The notes below the pieces were generated by a model. It did no database searches. It saw only the letters and a program-made list of their open reading frames with translations, and was not told where the DNA came from. A program made the translations under genes and the position numbers. Positions 23,811-35,119 of a DNA stretch of 64,000 nt are shown here, piece by piece. Every line of letters starts with the position of its first letter. Positions within the stretch are counted from its first letter, which is position 1. The stretch lies in contig CM068549.1 in NCBI GenBank assembly GCA_035048495.1, positions 15,161,103-15,225,102 on the forward strand. The letters are read 5' to 3'. Source of the stretch: Euptelea pleiosperma. Lineage: Eukaryota; Streptophyta; Magnoliopsida; Ranunculales; Eupteleaceae.

Positions 23811-24081
23811 GACAAGACTTGCCTTACCACCCATGGTCTGGTAGCTACCTAACGATAGGGCAAGTGGATTTTGTACGGACTGATAACACTTCCTCATCAA
23901 ACACGTACCCATGTGAGTTTTTTAAGATTTACTTTTTAATTTTCATATTACAAAAGCAAAAAGACCTTGGCGTACGTGCCGAGCACTCCGCGTTGTTTCG
24001 TCCGTGCGAAATCCACATGCTGACTACTGCACCTATCGTCAAGTAGCTACCAGACCATGGGTGGTCAGGCAAGTTTTACTC
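23811..24081. mobile_element. Short MITE with 11-bp direct repeats and empty site
   Basis: 271 bp. Inverted ends: left 'gacaagacttgccttacc' then 'acccatggtctggtagctac', right complementary and ending ...GGCAAGTTTTACTC. AACCAATGACA flanks both sides (23800-23810, 24082-24092). Unit 1 has one AACCAATGACA at 15241-15251. Its tip resembles FB, but the interior is unrelated. Confidence 0.88.
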
Positions 24082-24253
24082 AACCAATGACATTTTGAGA
24101 TTATGGGGATTGCGTGAGACACAAGAAACCCTTTTATCGGATCCTCAAATCTAGACTCGGTGTGAATTATTCCGATAATAAAACACTACAAGATCCATGG
24201 ACACCCCTACCAAATAAAAGTCAACAACTCAAGGGTGTTTTCCTCCACATGCA

Positions 24254-25235
24254 TTAAAGCGGCCTAAATATATCAAGAATGGAGGCTGGGAATATCATCT
24301 CCATAAAAGGGTACGGATAAGCATAAGGTATAGCGAAAAGTATTACAAAGTCCATAGTGTACGCACGACTCGACCATTCAAGCCGTAGGAAAAATTTCGG
24401 TACTAATTGATATTGCTTTATCAAATGATTGACCAATAAGTCTTCTTTGGTTACTTTTACTGTTAAATCTGTTCAACGTTAGAATGAAAAGATGACAATA
24501 CCCTTATCATTGACTGACAATGGTTCAATTCCTCGTTTACGATGCTTGAAGACTTAATCCATTTGAAATACTTTCAACATCCATTTCACCATTGTTATTG
24601 GTTCAACCACTTCATTGAAAATGGTGTTTCAACCAGTTTAAACTTAATACTCGAACTTAAAATTAAATACCGATTTAACAAAAATGGTAGAGGAATAGAG
24701 AATGTATTGAGAGTGAAATAGAGCTTCAAACATACCTTATAAAATAAAAACAGTCAGAAAAATGAAGCTTTGCTTGTAGGTTTTAAGGTTTAGTACTCAA
24801 ACTGAAAATAAAATATCGACTTCATTAAAATAGTACTGGTTCAGCCAAGTTGAGAAGTTCTTTTGAGAAAAAATGCGTTTCGCCATTATTACAAGGATTC
24901 TTCGTTGAAATGCATATTCCCATCATCTCTTCATTATAGTCTAAGTGTGTTAATAGTTCAAATAAGTTGAGCTCAATACTCAAACGGAAAATAGATACAT
25001 ACATCATGAAAATGGTACTTGTTCAACCAGTTTGATAAAAATGGTACTGATTCAACCAGTTTCCTAAATATAAACTTGAGAGATAATTCTTACTTAACGA
25101 AAATTAAAGTGGTAACCATCTTCTTCACATTCTTCCTTCTTCTTTCTTTATCTTCAATGACGTAAATTTTGTAAAAGAGACTTAATTGTTTGTATTTTTG
25201 TAAATATAGACTTAAAAGTAATTTTCCGTAAGATA
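24254..25235. other. Region upstream of DnaJ8 copy 3, no gene seen
   Basis: AT-rich sequence with short repeated phrases such as 'ggttcaaccagttt' (24590-25070). It replaces the MITE-containing DNA found upstream of copies 1 and 2. No ORF with recognisable content. Confidence 0.4.
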
Positions 25236-25567
25236 TATCCACAAAATACGACGGGGAGGTCAGTCCAACGTCCAACGACTCCAACGTGTTGATTAGGACC
25301 TTCCTACCCAATACCTCTCTCCTTCGTCTCCTTTTTCCAACTGTATTTTATATTGTCTTCCCCGCTATTTTATACTCCTGTTCACACAAAAACGAAGCAA
25401 TCAAAACGTTTACAGATGAAAGGAGAGGGTCCCACTCCCATCACCAATCATCTTCTCACTTGACTTGCCGTCACCGTTGATCGATTCTAAAGTCAAACTT
25501 TCTTGGCTTCTTCTCTTTTTTCGTTTTTTTATTTAGAAACCGATCTAAGCTTCCCCCATTCTCTTCG

Positions 25568-25575
25568 TATAAATA
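25568..25575 (+). promoter_or_regulatory. TATA box of DnaJ8 copy 3
   Basis: TATAAATA within the conserved promoter block (from about 25246). The following purine run reads 'agagagagaaagaaagag'. Confidence 0.7.
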
Positions 25576-25651
25576 TCATCACCAGAGAGAGAAAGAAAGA
25601 GCATTGGGTGATTTGCTTTGTTATCTCTGCATTTGTGGGATTAGATCGAAG

Positions 25652-26574
25652 ATGGCAATTGCTTTTGGGATTGTGAGTGGTGGGTCATGGATTCATCAGA
25701 GCCGTTGCTTGAAGGACAGAAAGACTATGAGGGTGTTTTCTTCTTCTTCTTCTTCTTCTAGCCTAACGGACCAGTACAGAACGCTTAGAATCCAACCTGG
25801 TGCTTCTGAGAGAGAGGTCAAGAAAGCTTTCAGACAGCTTGCTTTGCAGGTGGCTCCTTTGTTTTTTTCTTTTGGAAAGTTTTGAGAATTATATTTTTAA
25901 ATTTTTTTTTTCTCTAATTTCTGTTGATTTTTCTGAGAATTTGAAGTCTGTTTGGGGGTTCTTGACGAGGTTTTTTTTTTTTTTTGAATAAATATTTATG
26001 TTAACGGCTATTATATCTTTTTCCAGTATCATCCGGATGTATGCAAAGGAAGCAATTGTGGGGTCCAGTTCCACCGTATTAACGAAGCTTACGATGTACG
26101 TAATCAATCCTTCATCTCTCGTTTTAAATTTGGGTAATGGGAGTTAGGGCTCCCTTAAAATGAAGAGACAATATATGAGCCTTTGAGTTATTGACACGTG
26201 TATTTTCACATCATTGATCAACCGGTGTAGAATTATGTTGCACTGGCACGCATACCTAGAAATTTAGGTCCTTTGATTCCATGGGTCGCATATGCATGGC
26301 CACCTGTAGATTACTACGTTCGGATTTCTGATTGTTGCTGATTTCTTTCTCATTGGATTTTGATGATGCAATGCAGAATGTGATGAGCAATTTGAGGGGG
26401 GAATCTAATGCGATGGGCTTGTACGAGTCGTTCGATGGTAGCAACGGTGATGATTATGATGATGGGAGCATGAGGGGCATGTGTGATCCTGATTGGGACT
26501 TATGGGAAGAATGGATGGGATGGGAAGGGGCAGGTATCCGGGACTACTCATCTCACATCAATCCCTACATCTAA
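25652..26574 (+). CDS. J8: DnaJ8-like chloroplast J-protein, copy 3
   Basis: Exons 25652-25849, 26027-26095 and 26377-26574 encode 154 residues. The HPD motif, FHRINEAYD and the C-terminal [17 protein letters not shown] are all intact. It differs from copies 1 and 2 at Phe5, His15, a longer Ser run with loss of the Cys after VF, Thr in place of Lys before DQYRT, and Gly in ESFDGSN. Changes cluster in the transit peptide and linker, not in the J-domain. Intron 1 resembles copy 1, intron 2 copy 2. Function as for copy 1. Confidence 0.93.
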
Positions 26575-26865
26575 CTGACCCAATTGGTTGACTTTTTCAA
26601 CGTTGATTCACAAAGCAGGTGGAGCCCACCTCAGACAAGTGTTTGTGAGGTTGCATATAGTCGTCCGTACATAATTCATATATGTAGATTCTGTACATGA
26701 ATGAGTGATGATAAGATGTGTTACACATCAAAAAGCTTTGTGTAAAAGAGGCCCATCAAGAGGCTTTGATTGGTAGAATTAACGCAATAAAATTTTATTT
26801 GTAGATTGAATACTACAAGTCTTGAATTATTTGATTAGATCAAGATTGGATGGATTCCACCCCTA

Positions 26866-27240
26866 TAGTTAGCTGTAAATTCGCGTATTCTTCCCGTTTA
26901 ATACCCGAATTTCTCATATTTTTTTTGGAAGAAACGTTTAATACGGGCCGTATAAAGTAGAAAATCAGAAAAAATCACGAATTTTAAGAATATACGAATA
27001 AAACACGTATTATAAATTCTTGTTTAACACCCGAATTTTATGTTTTTTTTAAATAAAAATGTATTAAATGGCGGCATAAAATGAAAAAATTGGTAAAATT
27101 CAGTTTTTTAAGGCTAATCTAATATAATATTTCAACAATGACCGAATTTTGATATCCCGAAACCGAATTAAACTTGAACTTTTCCCGTTTCGAATCTTTG
27201 CCAAATGCCGAATTGTGTGTGTTTTTTTAAAGAACCGGAC
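26866..27240. other. AT-rich sequence after DnaJ8 copy 3
   Basis: Contains repeated 'cccgaatttt' and 'gtattaaa' phrases, similar in style to 33223-33548, so it may be part of the same TIR family. The array-specific 'aaagaaccggactgaaaa' near 27230 is the last trace of the tandem unit. Confidence 0.35.
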
Positions 27241-27347
27241 TGAAAAGTTTCAAAATCCCAATCAAACCAGGCTCAGTTTACTCCCTTTTATGGTGTGTTT
27301 GCTCCGGGCAGGTTTGGATCATTTACAATACACAGGCCATGGTTTTA

Positions 27348-27739
27348 AAAACGGCCGTTTAAACGGTAACGCCCCAAGCCCGTTTCCGTTAAAACCGTTT
27401 AAACACGTTTTGACGCTTTTAATTTAACAGCCATTTTTTTTAATGGCCGTTAAAATCATTTAAACGGCTGTCAAAATCGTTTTAACAGCTGTTAAATTCT
27501 GAAAAAAAAAAAAGTTCGTGAAAAAAACACAGACGTTAAATCCGTTAAATTTTTTTTTTTTTTTAAATTTTCAAAAATCAAATTTCAAAATTTGAATTTC
27601 AGGGCCACCTTTCCATTTTTTTTCCGTTAAATTCCATTTTTCCCGTATCTTCCCATTTTTGCCCCTGGCCGTTTCAATCCGTTTTAACCGTAACGCCCCC
27701 AGTCCGTTAAACCGTTAAAACGGCCTCCTTTAAACCTTG
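27348..27739. mobile_element. hAT-like MITE with perfect 8-bp target duplication
   Basis: Ends CATGGTTTTAAAAACGG and ...CCTTTAAACCTTG; ACACAGGC at 27340-27347 and 27740-27747. Confidence 0.87.
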
Positions 27740-27904
27740 ACACAGGCTACACGGATCCAGGCAGGTTCGGATCGTTTACAATACCCGACTATGGTTAGGA
27801 GCCTTTTCAATATGAAAAGGAACATGGCAAACTCTGGCTTTGAAGTCCACTTTTGCGAAAAATTCCTCAAATATATCTCTTCACTGTCGGATACAATTTG
27901 AAAA

Positions 27905-28255
27905 GGGCCGGACTCCAGGGACCCCACTTTGGCGTACCCACATAGAAGATGAATCAATGGCTAATTTTTGGTGAGGATGATCTCCTCACCATATAGATCA
28001 CCCCTATAAAAAAATCAGCCCATTCTGAAATTTCCAACCCCGACAAATATGGTTTTCAAGTATCACAGAAAAAATCGCCTGTTCATAATTCTTCAACTTC
28101 TAAACCAGTCTATGAATATCAGAATGATTTGAATTTTTGTGAGGATGATCTCCTCACCATAGAGATCATCCTCACCAAAAATCAGCCATGATTCATCTTC
28201 TATGAGGGAACGCCAAAGTGGGGGTCAAAAAATGGGGGTCCCTGGAGTCCGACCC
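27905..28255. mobile_element. Inverted-repeat MITE with perfect 9-bp target duplication
   Basis: TIRs GGGCCGGACTCCAGGGACCC and GGGTCGGACTCCAGGGACCC (complement); ATTTGAAAA at 27896-27904 and 28256-28264. The interior includes 'gatctcctcacc' motifs shared with 3544-3914. Mutator-like by duplication length. Confidence 0.9.
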
Positions 28256-28796
28256 ATTTGAAAAATGTGTTTTGAAAATTTTGAAATTTGACTTTCTGAA
28301 AACCAAGTCTAACACGTTTTTTCAAGGTGCATGTGACGGTGGATTTTGAGTAGAATTTCCCAAGTTCAAAATATGGAAGAAGACTTTGATCTGTGAATCA
28401 ATGGAGATGTTTCAATCTTATTATATAGGCAAGGTTACAGCAATAATCAAGGGATTGTGATTCCCAAAATTTACAAGAACTCAAATATAAATAGTTTTCA
28501 AATATGAAGAGGAATCATTCCAAATATATAGGGAATCTAAATCAAAGATATAGATCACCACTAATCGGATCTTGGGATATTTCCCATATCCATCAGATTG
28601 TGATCTTGAGGAATGATCTCGTGTGATACATGATTTTGATGATCATCTAGTTGTCTAATACACCCCCGCGAGATGATAGGTTGTTGACGGGGCCATCGGC
28701 TTATTCTTCAATTTCTGAAATTGATCGAGAAGTAGAGCAGCCTTTAGTAAAAATATCAGCTACTTGATCTTTTCAGTACAAATTAATGCATCGAAC

Positions 28797-30715
28797 TCAT
28801 TGCGGACCACTTTCTCCCGTACATGGTGATAATCCAACTTCCAAATGTTTGGTGCAAACGTTGAAAAACGCAAGTGAGATTGAACTAATGTTGTCGCACC
28901 AAATGAGTGAAGTAGATAAGAAAATGTGAAGACCTTTCAATAGGGAACGTAACCAAGAAATTTTCGCCGCTCTTTGTGCCAATTGACAATATTCAGACTC
29001 GATCTGTACTTGAGTGGGAGAAGGTGGGTTGCTTCTTAGCACTCCATGAAATAGGATTACATCCCATATAGACACAATAGCCTCGGGTAGACCGTCTATC
29101 ATGCGGGCTCCCAACATAATCAGCATCTGAATAGGCTTCCAATCGCAAAGATCTAGACTAAAAGAAAAAGACCATGATCAAAGGATACTTTGATGTAGCA
29201 CAAAATACGCTTAATTGCAGTCCAGTGAGTTTTGGAAGGATGATGAATGTACTGACAAACTTGATTAAAAATAAAAGATCTTCAAACCCCCAAGGTTAAT
29301 GCATATACACTTCTTCGGTGAGATTGTCATGTAGGAAAGCATTTTAAAAGTAAAGTTGGCAGATTGGCCATTTTATGGATGGCAAGGGCAAAGACAACTC
29401 GATATTAGTATGCTTGACCACTAGGCCACAAGCCGAGGGTTATACAAAATTTGTCAACAATGTATCTATGTTTTCGTTCATCGGTGCCATTTTATTCTAG
29501 AGTATGGGGACATGATAAATGATGAATGATGCCATATTCATTTTGCCTTGAAGATGCAACTTATATTGAGAGACAAGAAGCTGCCACACTAAAAGCACTG
29601 GATGGCCTAAACGATGATGCCAAACGGGTGAGAAACACGAACACCGACCAAACAAAAAGGTTTTAAACTCTTTATTATGAAGCTTGTGAAGATTGATGGG
29701 ATAGAGGTCATGATCACTCTTGCCGCAGAAAAACATCTTCCCTGTTGTATTGTCCTTAACAAAGAAATCATTCAAATCAAACACGAAGTAAAAATTATCA
29801 TGAGAAAATTGATGAACTGAAAGTAAATTAGCAGAAACAAAAGGGCAATGTAAAATATTGATCAGATTAAAATTTGAGAAATTATTAAGTTCTTGGGAAG
29901 AGTCAATATGGGAGATTTTCAAACCTAAACCATTTCCTTTACCGCGACATGATCTTTGCCATGGTATTCATTATGAATTGACAAATTTGCAAGATCCAAG
30001 ATTATATGATTTGAAGCGCCCCTATTAGTATACCAAGTCTTAGCATCAGAACTAGTATTTTGAGAAGCAACCATTGCTGCAAGTTGTTTGGCGGGTACCC
30101 TTTCTTTATAAGCATGATCCATATGATGATAGTAATTTATGGCCGAGTGTCCAGAGAGACCACAAATCTGACAAGGTGAGTGCCGATGTCCAGAATCCAG
30201 ACTGTGACAATCCCGTGTCTTGTGGAATAGACATTGGGCCTACATGCGGTTTATCTTAAGAATGCGAGTGCGAGATTGGGAAGCATATCGTTTTTTTTTA
30301 GAGATAACCATACAACATGAGAGGTGGGTAAATGAGTCATCCATTGATAAAACCATTGGAGTCAAAATAGTTTGATTCTGTTGCAGCCATCAAGATATGC
30401 CAGATTGATTGTGGAAGATAGTTTTCCATCATCGCCCACCAAAAATTGTTCCGGGCAGGATTTTGTTCCATCGACAAAACCCAAAAGGTTCTTGCTACAA
30501 AAAATAGGCAGAAATAGAACTAACCATAATGTATAACTATTCGGATCTAGTTTGATCGAAAGGAGATGAGAAATTTTTTTTCCACACCCTCGAATGGTGT
30601 AGATAAAGATGCTATTTGCATAGATGAAATGGTATGCGCAATAACCTCTGATACGATAAGCAATATCAAAATAAGGAAGAAGACAATTGTTCTCCGAGCT
30701 CAATTTGTGAGTCAA
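28797..30715 (-). pseudogene. copia 2 gag-pol remnants
   Basis: Broken open frames at 30362-30715 (gag), 29925-30122 (zinc knuckle end and protease), 29497-29922 (GAG-pre-integrase, HHRLGHP retained) and 28797-29126 (RNase H part). They are separated by stops, frameshifts and a large deletion of the integrase and RT region between about 29130 and 29500. Polyprotein of an LTR retrotransposon; not a host gene. Confidence 0.82.
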
Positions 30716-30730
30716 TGAAGATGTTTCAAT

Positions 30731-31056
30731 CAGTGTTTTGAAAACTCAAAAACTCGACTCGACTCGAAAGTCTACCGAGTTGAGTTAACACGTAGACTCG
30801 AACTTGACCCGAAGTAACTCGACTAGAATAATATATTAATATTAATATTAATATTAATATATAAATATCATATTTTTATAAGATTTGGTTGAGTTTGTGT
30901 TGATAAGGCCTTTGAGAAACTTATTTGGTGCGTCGATTATAAAACAACGTGCAAAAAAAATACACCAAGTCTTGTAAAAAAAAACTACGCACCAAATCCG
31001 TTGTTTATTCGATTCGATTTTATTTCGAGTTGACTCGACTGAGTTTTAAAACGCTG
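30731..31056. mobile_element. hAT-like MITE in one LTR of copia 2
   Basis: Ends CAGTGTTTTGAAAACTC and, as complement, CAGCGTTTTAAAACTCAG; CAGNG termini and 8-bp duplication GTTTCAAT at 30723-30730 and 31057-31064. The other LTR has the uninterrupted site at 28409-28416. 326 bp, rich in 'actcgactcg'. Confidence 0.9.
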
Positions 31057-31319
31057 GTTTCAATCTTATTATACATAAGGGATTGTGATCCCCATGATTT
31101 AGAAGAATAAAGGGATAATCATCCCAAATATAAACAGTTGCTAAATACAAAGGGGAATCATCCCAAATATATACGGAATCTAAATCAAAGATATATATAT
31201 ATAGATCAACCACTAATCGTATCTTGAGATATTTCCCGTATCCAACAGATTGTGATCTTGAGGAATGATATGGTTTCAAACATGATTTTGATTACATGAT
31301 TGTTAATATGACGGATGTC

Positions 31320-31612
31320 GTTTACGGACAATAGTATGAACCACGTGGTATATTCTGGGAGATTTCTGACCGTATAGATGTTGGGGCCAACCCTAGGTGG
31401 AGCTCCAGGCCAAAAATTAGCCTGATTAGTGATTCCTAAGCTTGGATTGGAGCCGTTTTCATGGGTTGATTTTTTACCATGGAATTTGAGCATTATTTGG
31501 GGTACAAAGATCCAAAGATGTGAAATCACTAATCAGGCTGATTTTTGTTATGTAGGTCCACCTAGTGATGGGCAAAACATGCATTGTGATCCGTTGGCAA
31601 AGTTCTACTCGT
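31320..31612. mobile_element. FB foldback MITE
   Basis: Left arm 'gaaccacgtggta', right end ...GGCAAAGTTCTACTC. It lies immediately beside the outer end of the copia 2 LTR. Confidence 0.75.
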
Positions 31613-31804
31613 GGATTTTCCCTTAGTAAAAGTGGACTCATCTGAACCATGGTAGTTAACCTTTCACCCTCATGAGGTCCCACCCCAGCCAACTTTTTTC
31701 AAGATGCATTTTCATTTCTAGACCTAAAAAAATGAGTTTTTTGCTTCTATTTTTTTTTTTTTTTTTTTTTGAAGATTGTGAGCTCAAAACCTTTCTTCAT
31801 TTAC

Positions 31805-32010
31805 TTTTGACCCAACCGTAGGTGGACCTACAGACCAAAAAGTAATCTGATTGTTAATTTTTAAGCATTGGATTAGAGTCATTTTCTTGGGTTGATTTTA
31901 TCCATAGAATTTGAGCATTATTTGGGGTACAAAGATCCAATGGTTTGAAATCACTAATCAGGCTGATATTTGGTATGTAGCTCTACCTAGTGATGGGCCT
32001 AATATCCGTA
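31805..32010. mobile_element. FB element, core only
   Basis: 'ggtggacctacagaccaaaa' to 'ccgtacagttagtgacc'; both tips absent. Confidence 0.65.
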
Positions 32011-32046
32011 CAGTTAGTGACCTAAAAAAATGAATTTTTGGCTTGT

Positions 32047-32267
32047 CCCCCTTACTTTATTGATGCAATTTGCATCGCACCCAATGTTTTTTAAATATTT
32101 GCATCTCGCCCAAGGTCATTATAGTCATTTGAAAAATATTGGGATGTCCATCCCGAGACCGTTAATGGTGCCTGTGATCAACGGACGTTGAACATGGTCA
32201 AAGGGTGGGACACAAATATTTTAAAAACATTGAGTGAGATGCAAATTGCATCAATAAAGTAAGGGGG
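32047..32267. mobile_element. Small inverted-repeat element with ~70-bp arms
   Basis: Left 'cccccttactttattgatgc' mirrored by right 'gcatcaataaagtaaggggg'; 'gcaatttgcat' follows in both arms. 221 bp, non-coding. No unambiguous target duplication. Confidence 0.75.
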
Positions 32268-32564
32268 TAAAGCAAAAAAGCCCAAAAAATAACAACAAAC
32301 CTTTTCACTTCTAGACAGCAACTTTCACCAATAGTTTGACAAGAAAGGAAAAAGTCCTTGAGGGGTTCCACGTGTCAAGTCTCAACCACTTGGTGGTCTC
32401 TAAGAGTGCCACGTGGCACCAATTATTTGGTGTCAAAATTCAATTTTTGAAAAAATAAGTTAATTAAAAGTTATTGCACTTACTCATTTATTAAAAGAGT
32501 AATGATCACATGGTCCAAGGTCGACAGATTGTCGTATTGTCATTGGCCAAAAAATATACCTCGA

Positions 32565-32735
32565 GTTGCGTGCTAAATAATGATGCTCAAATTGCAATGG
32601 TTACAAATCAACCCATGAAAATGACTCCAATCGAATGCTTAGAAATAATTAATCAGGCTGATTTTTTGCATGTAGGTCCACCTAGGGATGGGCCAAACAT
32701 CCATACAGTCATTGATATCTAATAGTATGCCACTT
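32565..32735. mobile_element. FB element, right-hand part
   Basis: From 'ctaaataatgatgctcaaat' through 'aattaatcaggctg' to 'tatgccact'. Confidence 0.6.
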
Positions 32736-32905
32736 CTTCCAAATAATGCTCCAAATCCATGGTTAAAAACAAATTATGAAAAAACCTCTAATCCAATGAA
32801 TAGAAATTACTAATCAGGATGAATTTTGGTATGCAGATCCACCTAGGGATGGGCCAAACATCTGTACGATCAGTGATCTCTAAGATTCTGCCACATGTAA
32901 GGTGC
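32736..32905. mobile_element. FB element, right-hand part, next to previous copy
   Basis: Begins 'tccaaataatgctcc' and runs to 'tctgccacatg'. Two half elements in direct tandem suggest a tandem duplication or unequal exchange. Confidence 0.6.
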
Positions 32906-33222
32906 ATGTGCAGCTCACGTGGCGGCCCAGTTTCACTTAAAAAAGGGTTTTATTCTTTTGAAAGGTGTTTTTGTTAAAAACTTTGGATAGAGTCATGTAG
33001 AAAAAGCATTCCCCTTTCTATAATTCATGGAGAAATTCCCTTTTGAAGTACATTTTAGTCATTTGCATAATAATTGGTTAACTAAAAGACTAGATGTGTA
33101 AATGGGCCGGGCTTTTGTTAAATTTGGAATAGGCTCGAGCCCAATGCCCAGCTTGGCACACTTCAAATTTAGGCTCTGGCCTGATAACAACCATAAAGGG
33201 GATAATTCAAAATGTCTTAAAC

Positions 33223-33548
33223 CTAGTTAACAATTTCTCGTTTAATATGCGTGTGACCGTAGTTTTAAGAAAATGTATCATATTACCATATTATTCAAAG
33301 ATTCGGTAAAAAAAAAATTTATTTTATGAAGAACCGTATTATACTCGTATTAAATGCATATTATTCATGAATAATTCTGATTTACTGAAAAAATTATTTT
33401 TGCTTGTTGAAAAAAACAAAAAGAATTATATACTTCTAAATACTTTTATTTTATTTTATTTCTTGCCGAATTTTTAAACATATTTTTGAATAACACATCT
33501 GAATTGTAGTCGAATTTTTCCCTATACCGTCATAATTGCTAACTAGGG
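33223..33548. mobile_element. Possible TIR element, ends CCTAGTTA
   Basis: Left 'cctagttaacaatttctcg' and right complement 'cctagttagcaattatgac'. AT-rich interior with 'attcatgaataat'. Ends short, hence low confidence. Confidence 0.4.
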
Positions 33549-33837
33549 TCTGAAATACCTTTCAAATGGTACCTCTTAAAACCTTTTGTGGATTTTTTAT
33601 TTTTCTAAAATAATAATCTTTTTATCCGTAATTTTTCAAAATTAAATTAAGGGGGTGTTTGGATCGCCATTTTTAGACTTGAAAAAGTCTTTTTTTTTTT
33701 TGACAAAAAAGTCTATTTCCAAAATAATAGATTGTTACTTACAAAAAAAAATAATAATAATAATAGATTTTTTTTTTTTTTTTTTGAGAGATAAGCGTGG
33801 GGTTAGGCGGACCCCTACCTGACATTAATAAAAATGA

Positions 33838-34535
33838 CTACGATCTGTAGTACAAACGACCTATAGCATCCTCAGTTACAATAGTAGCCAAATCACTATG
33901 GAAGTTAACAGGTGGGATGATATTACAGCAATTAGAACTATTGAAAGAGGCTAAGAAGTCGGCCGCTCTATTGGTCTCACGATAAATATGGAAGATCTCG
34001 ATTTCTTCAAATTGATTCCACAACTGACGAATGGAGTGAACGATTTTCCGGGTTTGCCAAGGAAGAAGACATTCTCCTTTGATAATGCTCACAGCATGAG
34101 TAGAATCTCACAGCATGAGTAGAATCTGTACCAATATGGATCTTGTCGATGTTGTTGGTTCGGGCCAATTGAAGTCCAATAGCGATAGCTTGGAGTTCAT
34201 GAAAGATAACCGATACTTTCTGTTGACCACCAGCACAAGCATTCAACCCAATGCCCATGGAGTTTCTAATAATGCCGCCATATCTAGCAACATTTTCTTT
34301 CATGGATCCATCCGAATTGAGCATCGAATAACCCGTGTTAGAGCTTAATTTCCATTTGCAAGTGATAGGAATTTTGTTTTCAAATTCCATATTTATCCTC
34401 CAAGGATTGAAAAATTCTTTACCTTTGTCCGAACTAAACCGAAGTTTAGTGTTAAGAATAATTTGCTTAAGAATGATCTCCTTAGGTAAGAATGTATTGC
34501 TGAATACCCTGGCATTTCTCTCCTTCCATATCAAA
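33838..34535 (-). pseudogene. LINE ORF2 remnant, RNase H domain
   Basis: RNase H of the RVT_3 type: catalytic Asp in NSDGS, Glu in HELQA, Asp in GTDST and the late Asp in NRAADFLA are all present. The frame breaks at a 19-bp tandem duplication (34088-34125), which explains why two overlapping frames carry the domain. Confidence 0.8.
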
Positions 34536-35119
34536 CTAGTGTTATTAGCCCGTGCTAAAGCACGGGTGAAGAAATAAAAAATATATTAACAGTAATGTAG
34601 AATAAATAATTATCACTTCTATATTTTTTTCAATCTATAAAATACCACTTTTATTTAGACAACAAATCATATTTTGGATTTTAAAAAATCCAAAGCTTCG
34701 AGTTTGGGTGAAAATTTTGTGTAAAAAATTTGAGTCCACGAATCTCGACCCTTTGAAAAAAAAGGTTTTTTCCAATATTTTAAAATATAAAGAATAATTT
34801 TATGACCAGTACTTTTTCTGACTGTTGCCACTATGTTATAATGGTCACAATATATAGTATAAAGTTATAATGTAATAACGGGTAACTTACAACCTTGCCC
34901 TAAACCCTAAGGTTTGATAACATAAATAATAGGCATAACGGACAGCATTGCAAGAGTAAGCACGACCCCCAAAAATATATTGTTTTCCACTGTGGACTTC
35001 AAATTAAGGCCCAACCTCCAAAAGATGCCATGTGGAACTTTTTTAAGCCCAATGAACTTGTGGATGTTTGGTGTTTGGACACCTTGTTGGTGAACCTGTA
35101 TGCCAACAAAGGAGGTTTT

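Larger units (their letters stand above)
15591..24185 (+). repeat. Tandem unit 2 of the DnaJ8 array
   Basis: Runs from the 'caagatccatggacacccc' marker to the next one. It contains DnaJ8 copy 2, then a stretch with extra MITEs (18298-20645), then the segment 20725-24185 that matches 13128-15590. It is 3.3 kb longer than unit 1, largely because of mobile-element insertions. Confidence 0.75.
28365..31312 (-). mobile_element. Ty1/copia element 2, internally deleted, both LTRs present
   Basis: LTRs of about 300 bp lie at about 28365-28662 and 30663-31312, the second enlarged by a hAT-like insertion. On the - strand, after a PBS-like TATCAGAGG, come a gag start (about 30362-30640, motif SKNLLGFVDGTK), a zinc knuckle (CQICGLSGHSAINYYHH, near 30130-30190), a protease (WYTNRGASNH, the usual catalytic D-x-G-A altered), the GAG-pre-integrase domain (VWHHRLGHP, near 29590-29640), and a piece of RNase H (LIWCDNISSISLA, near 28860). 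Integrase core and reverse transcriptase are missing, so it cannot move by itself. Confidence 0.85.
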
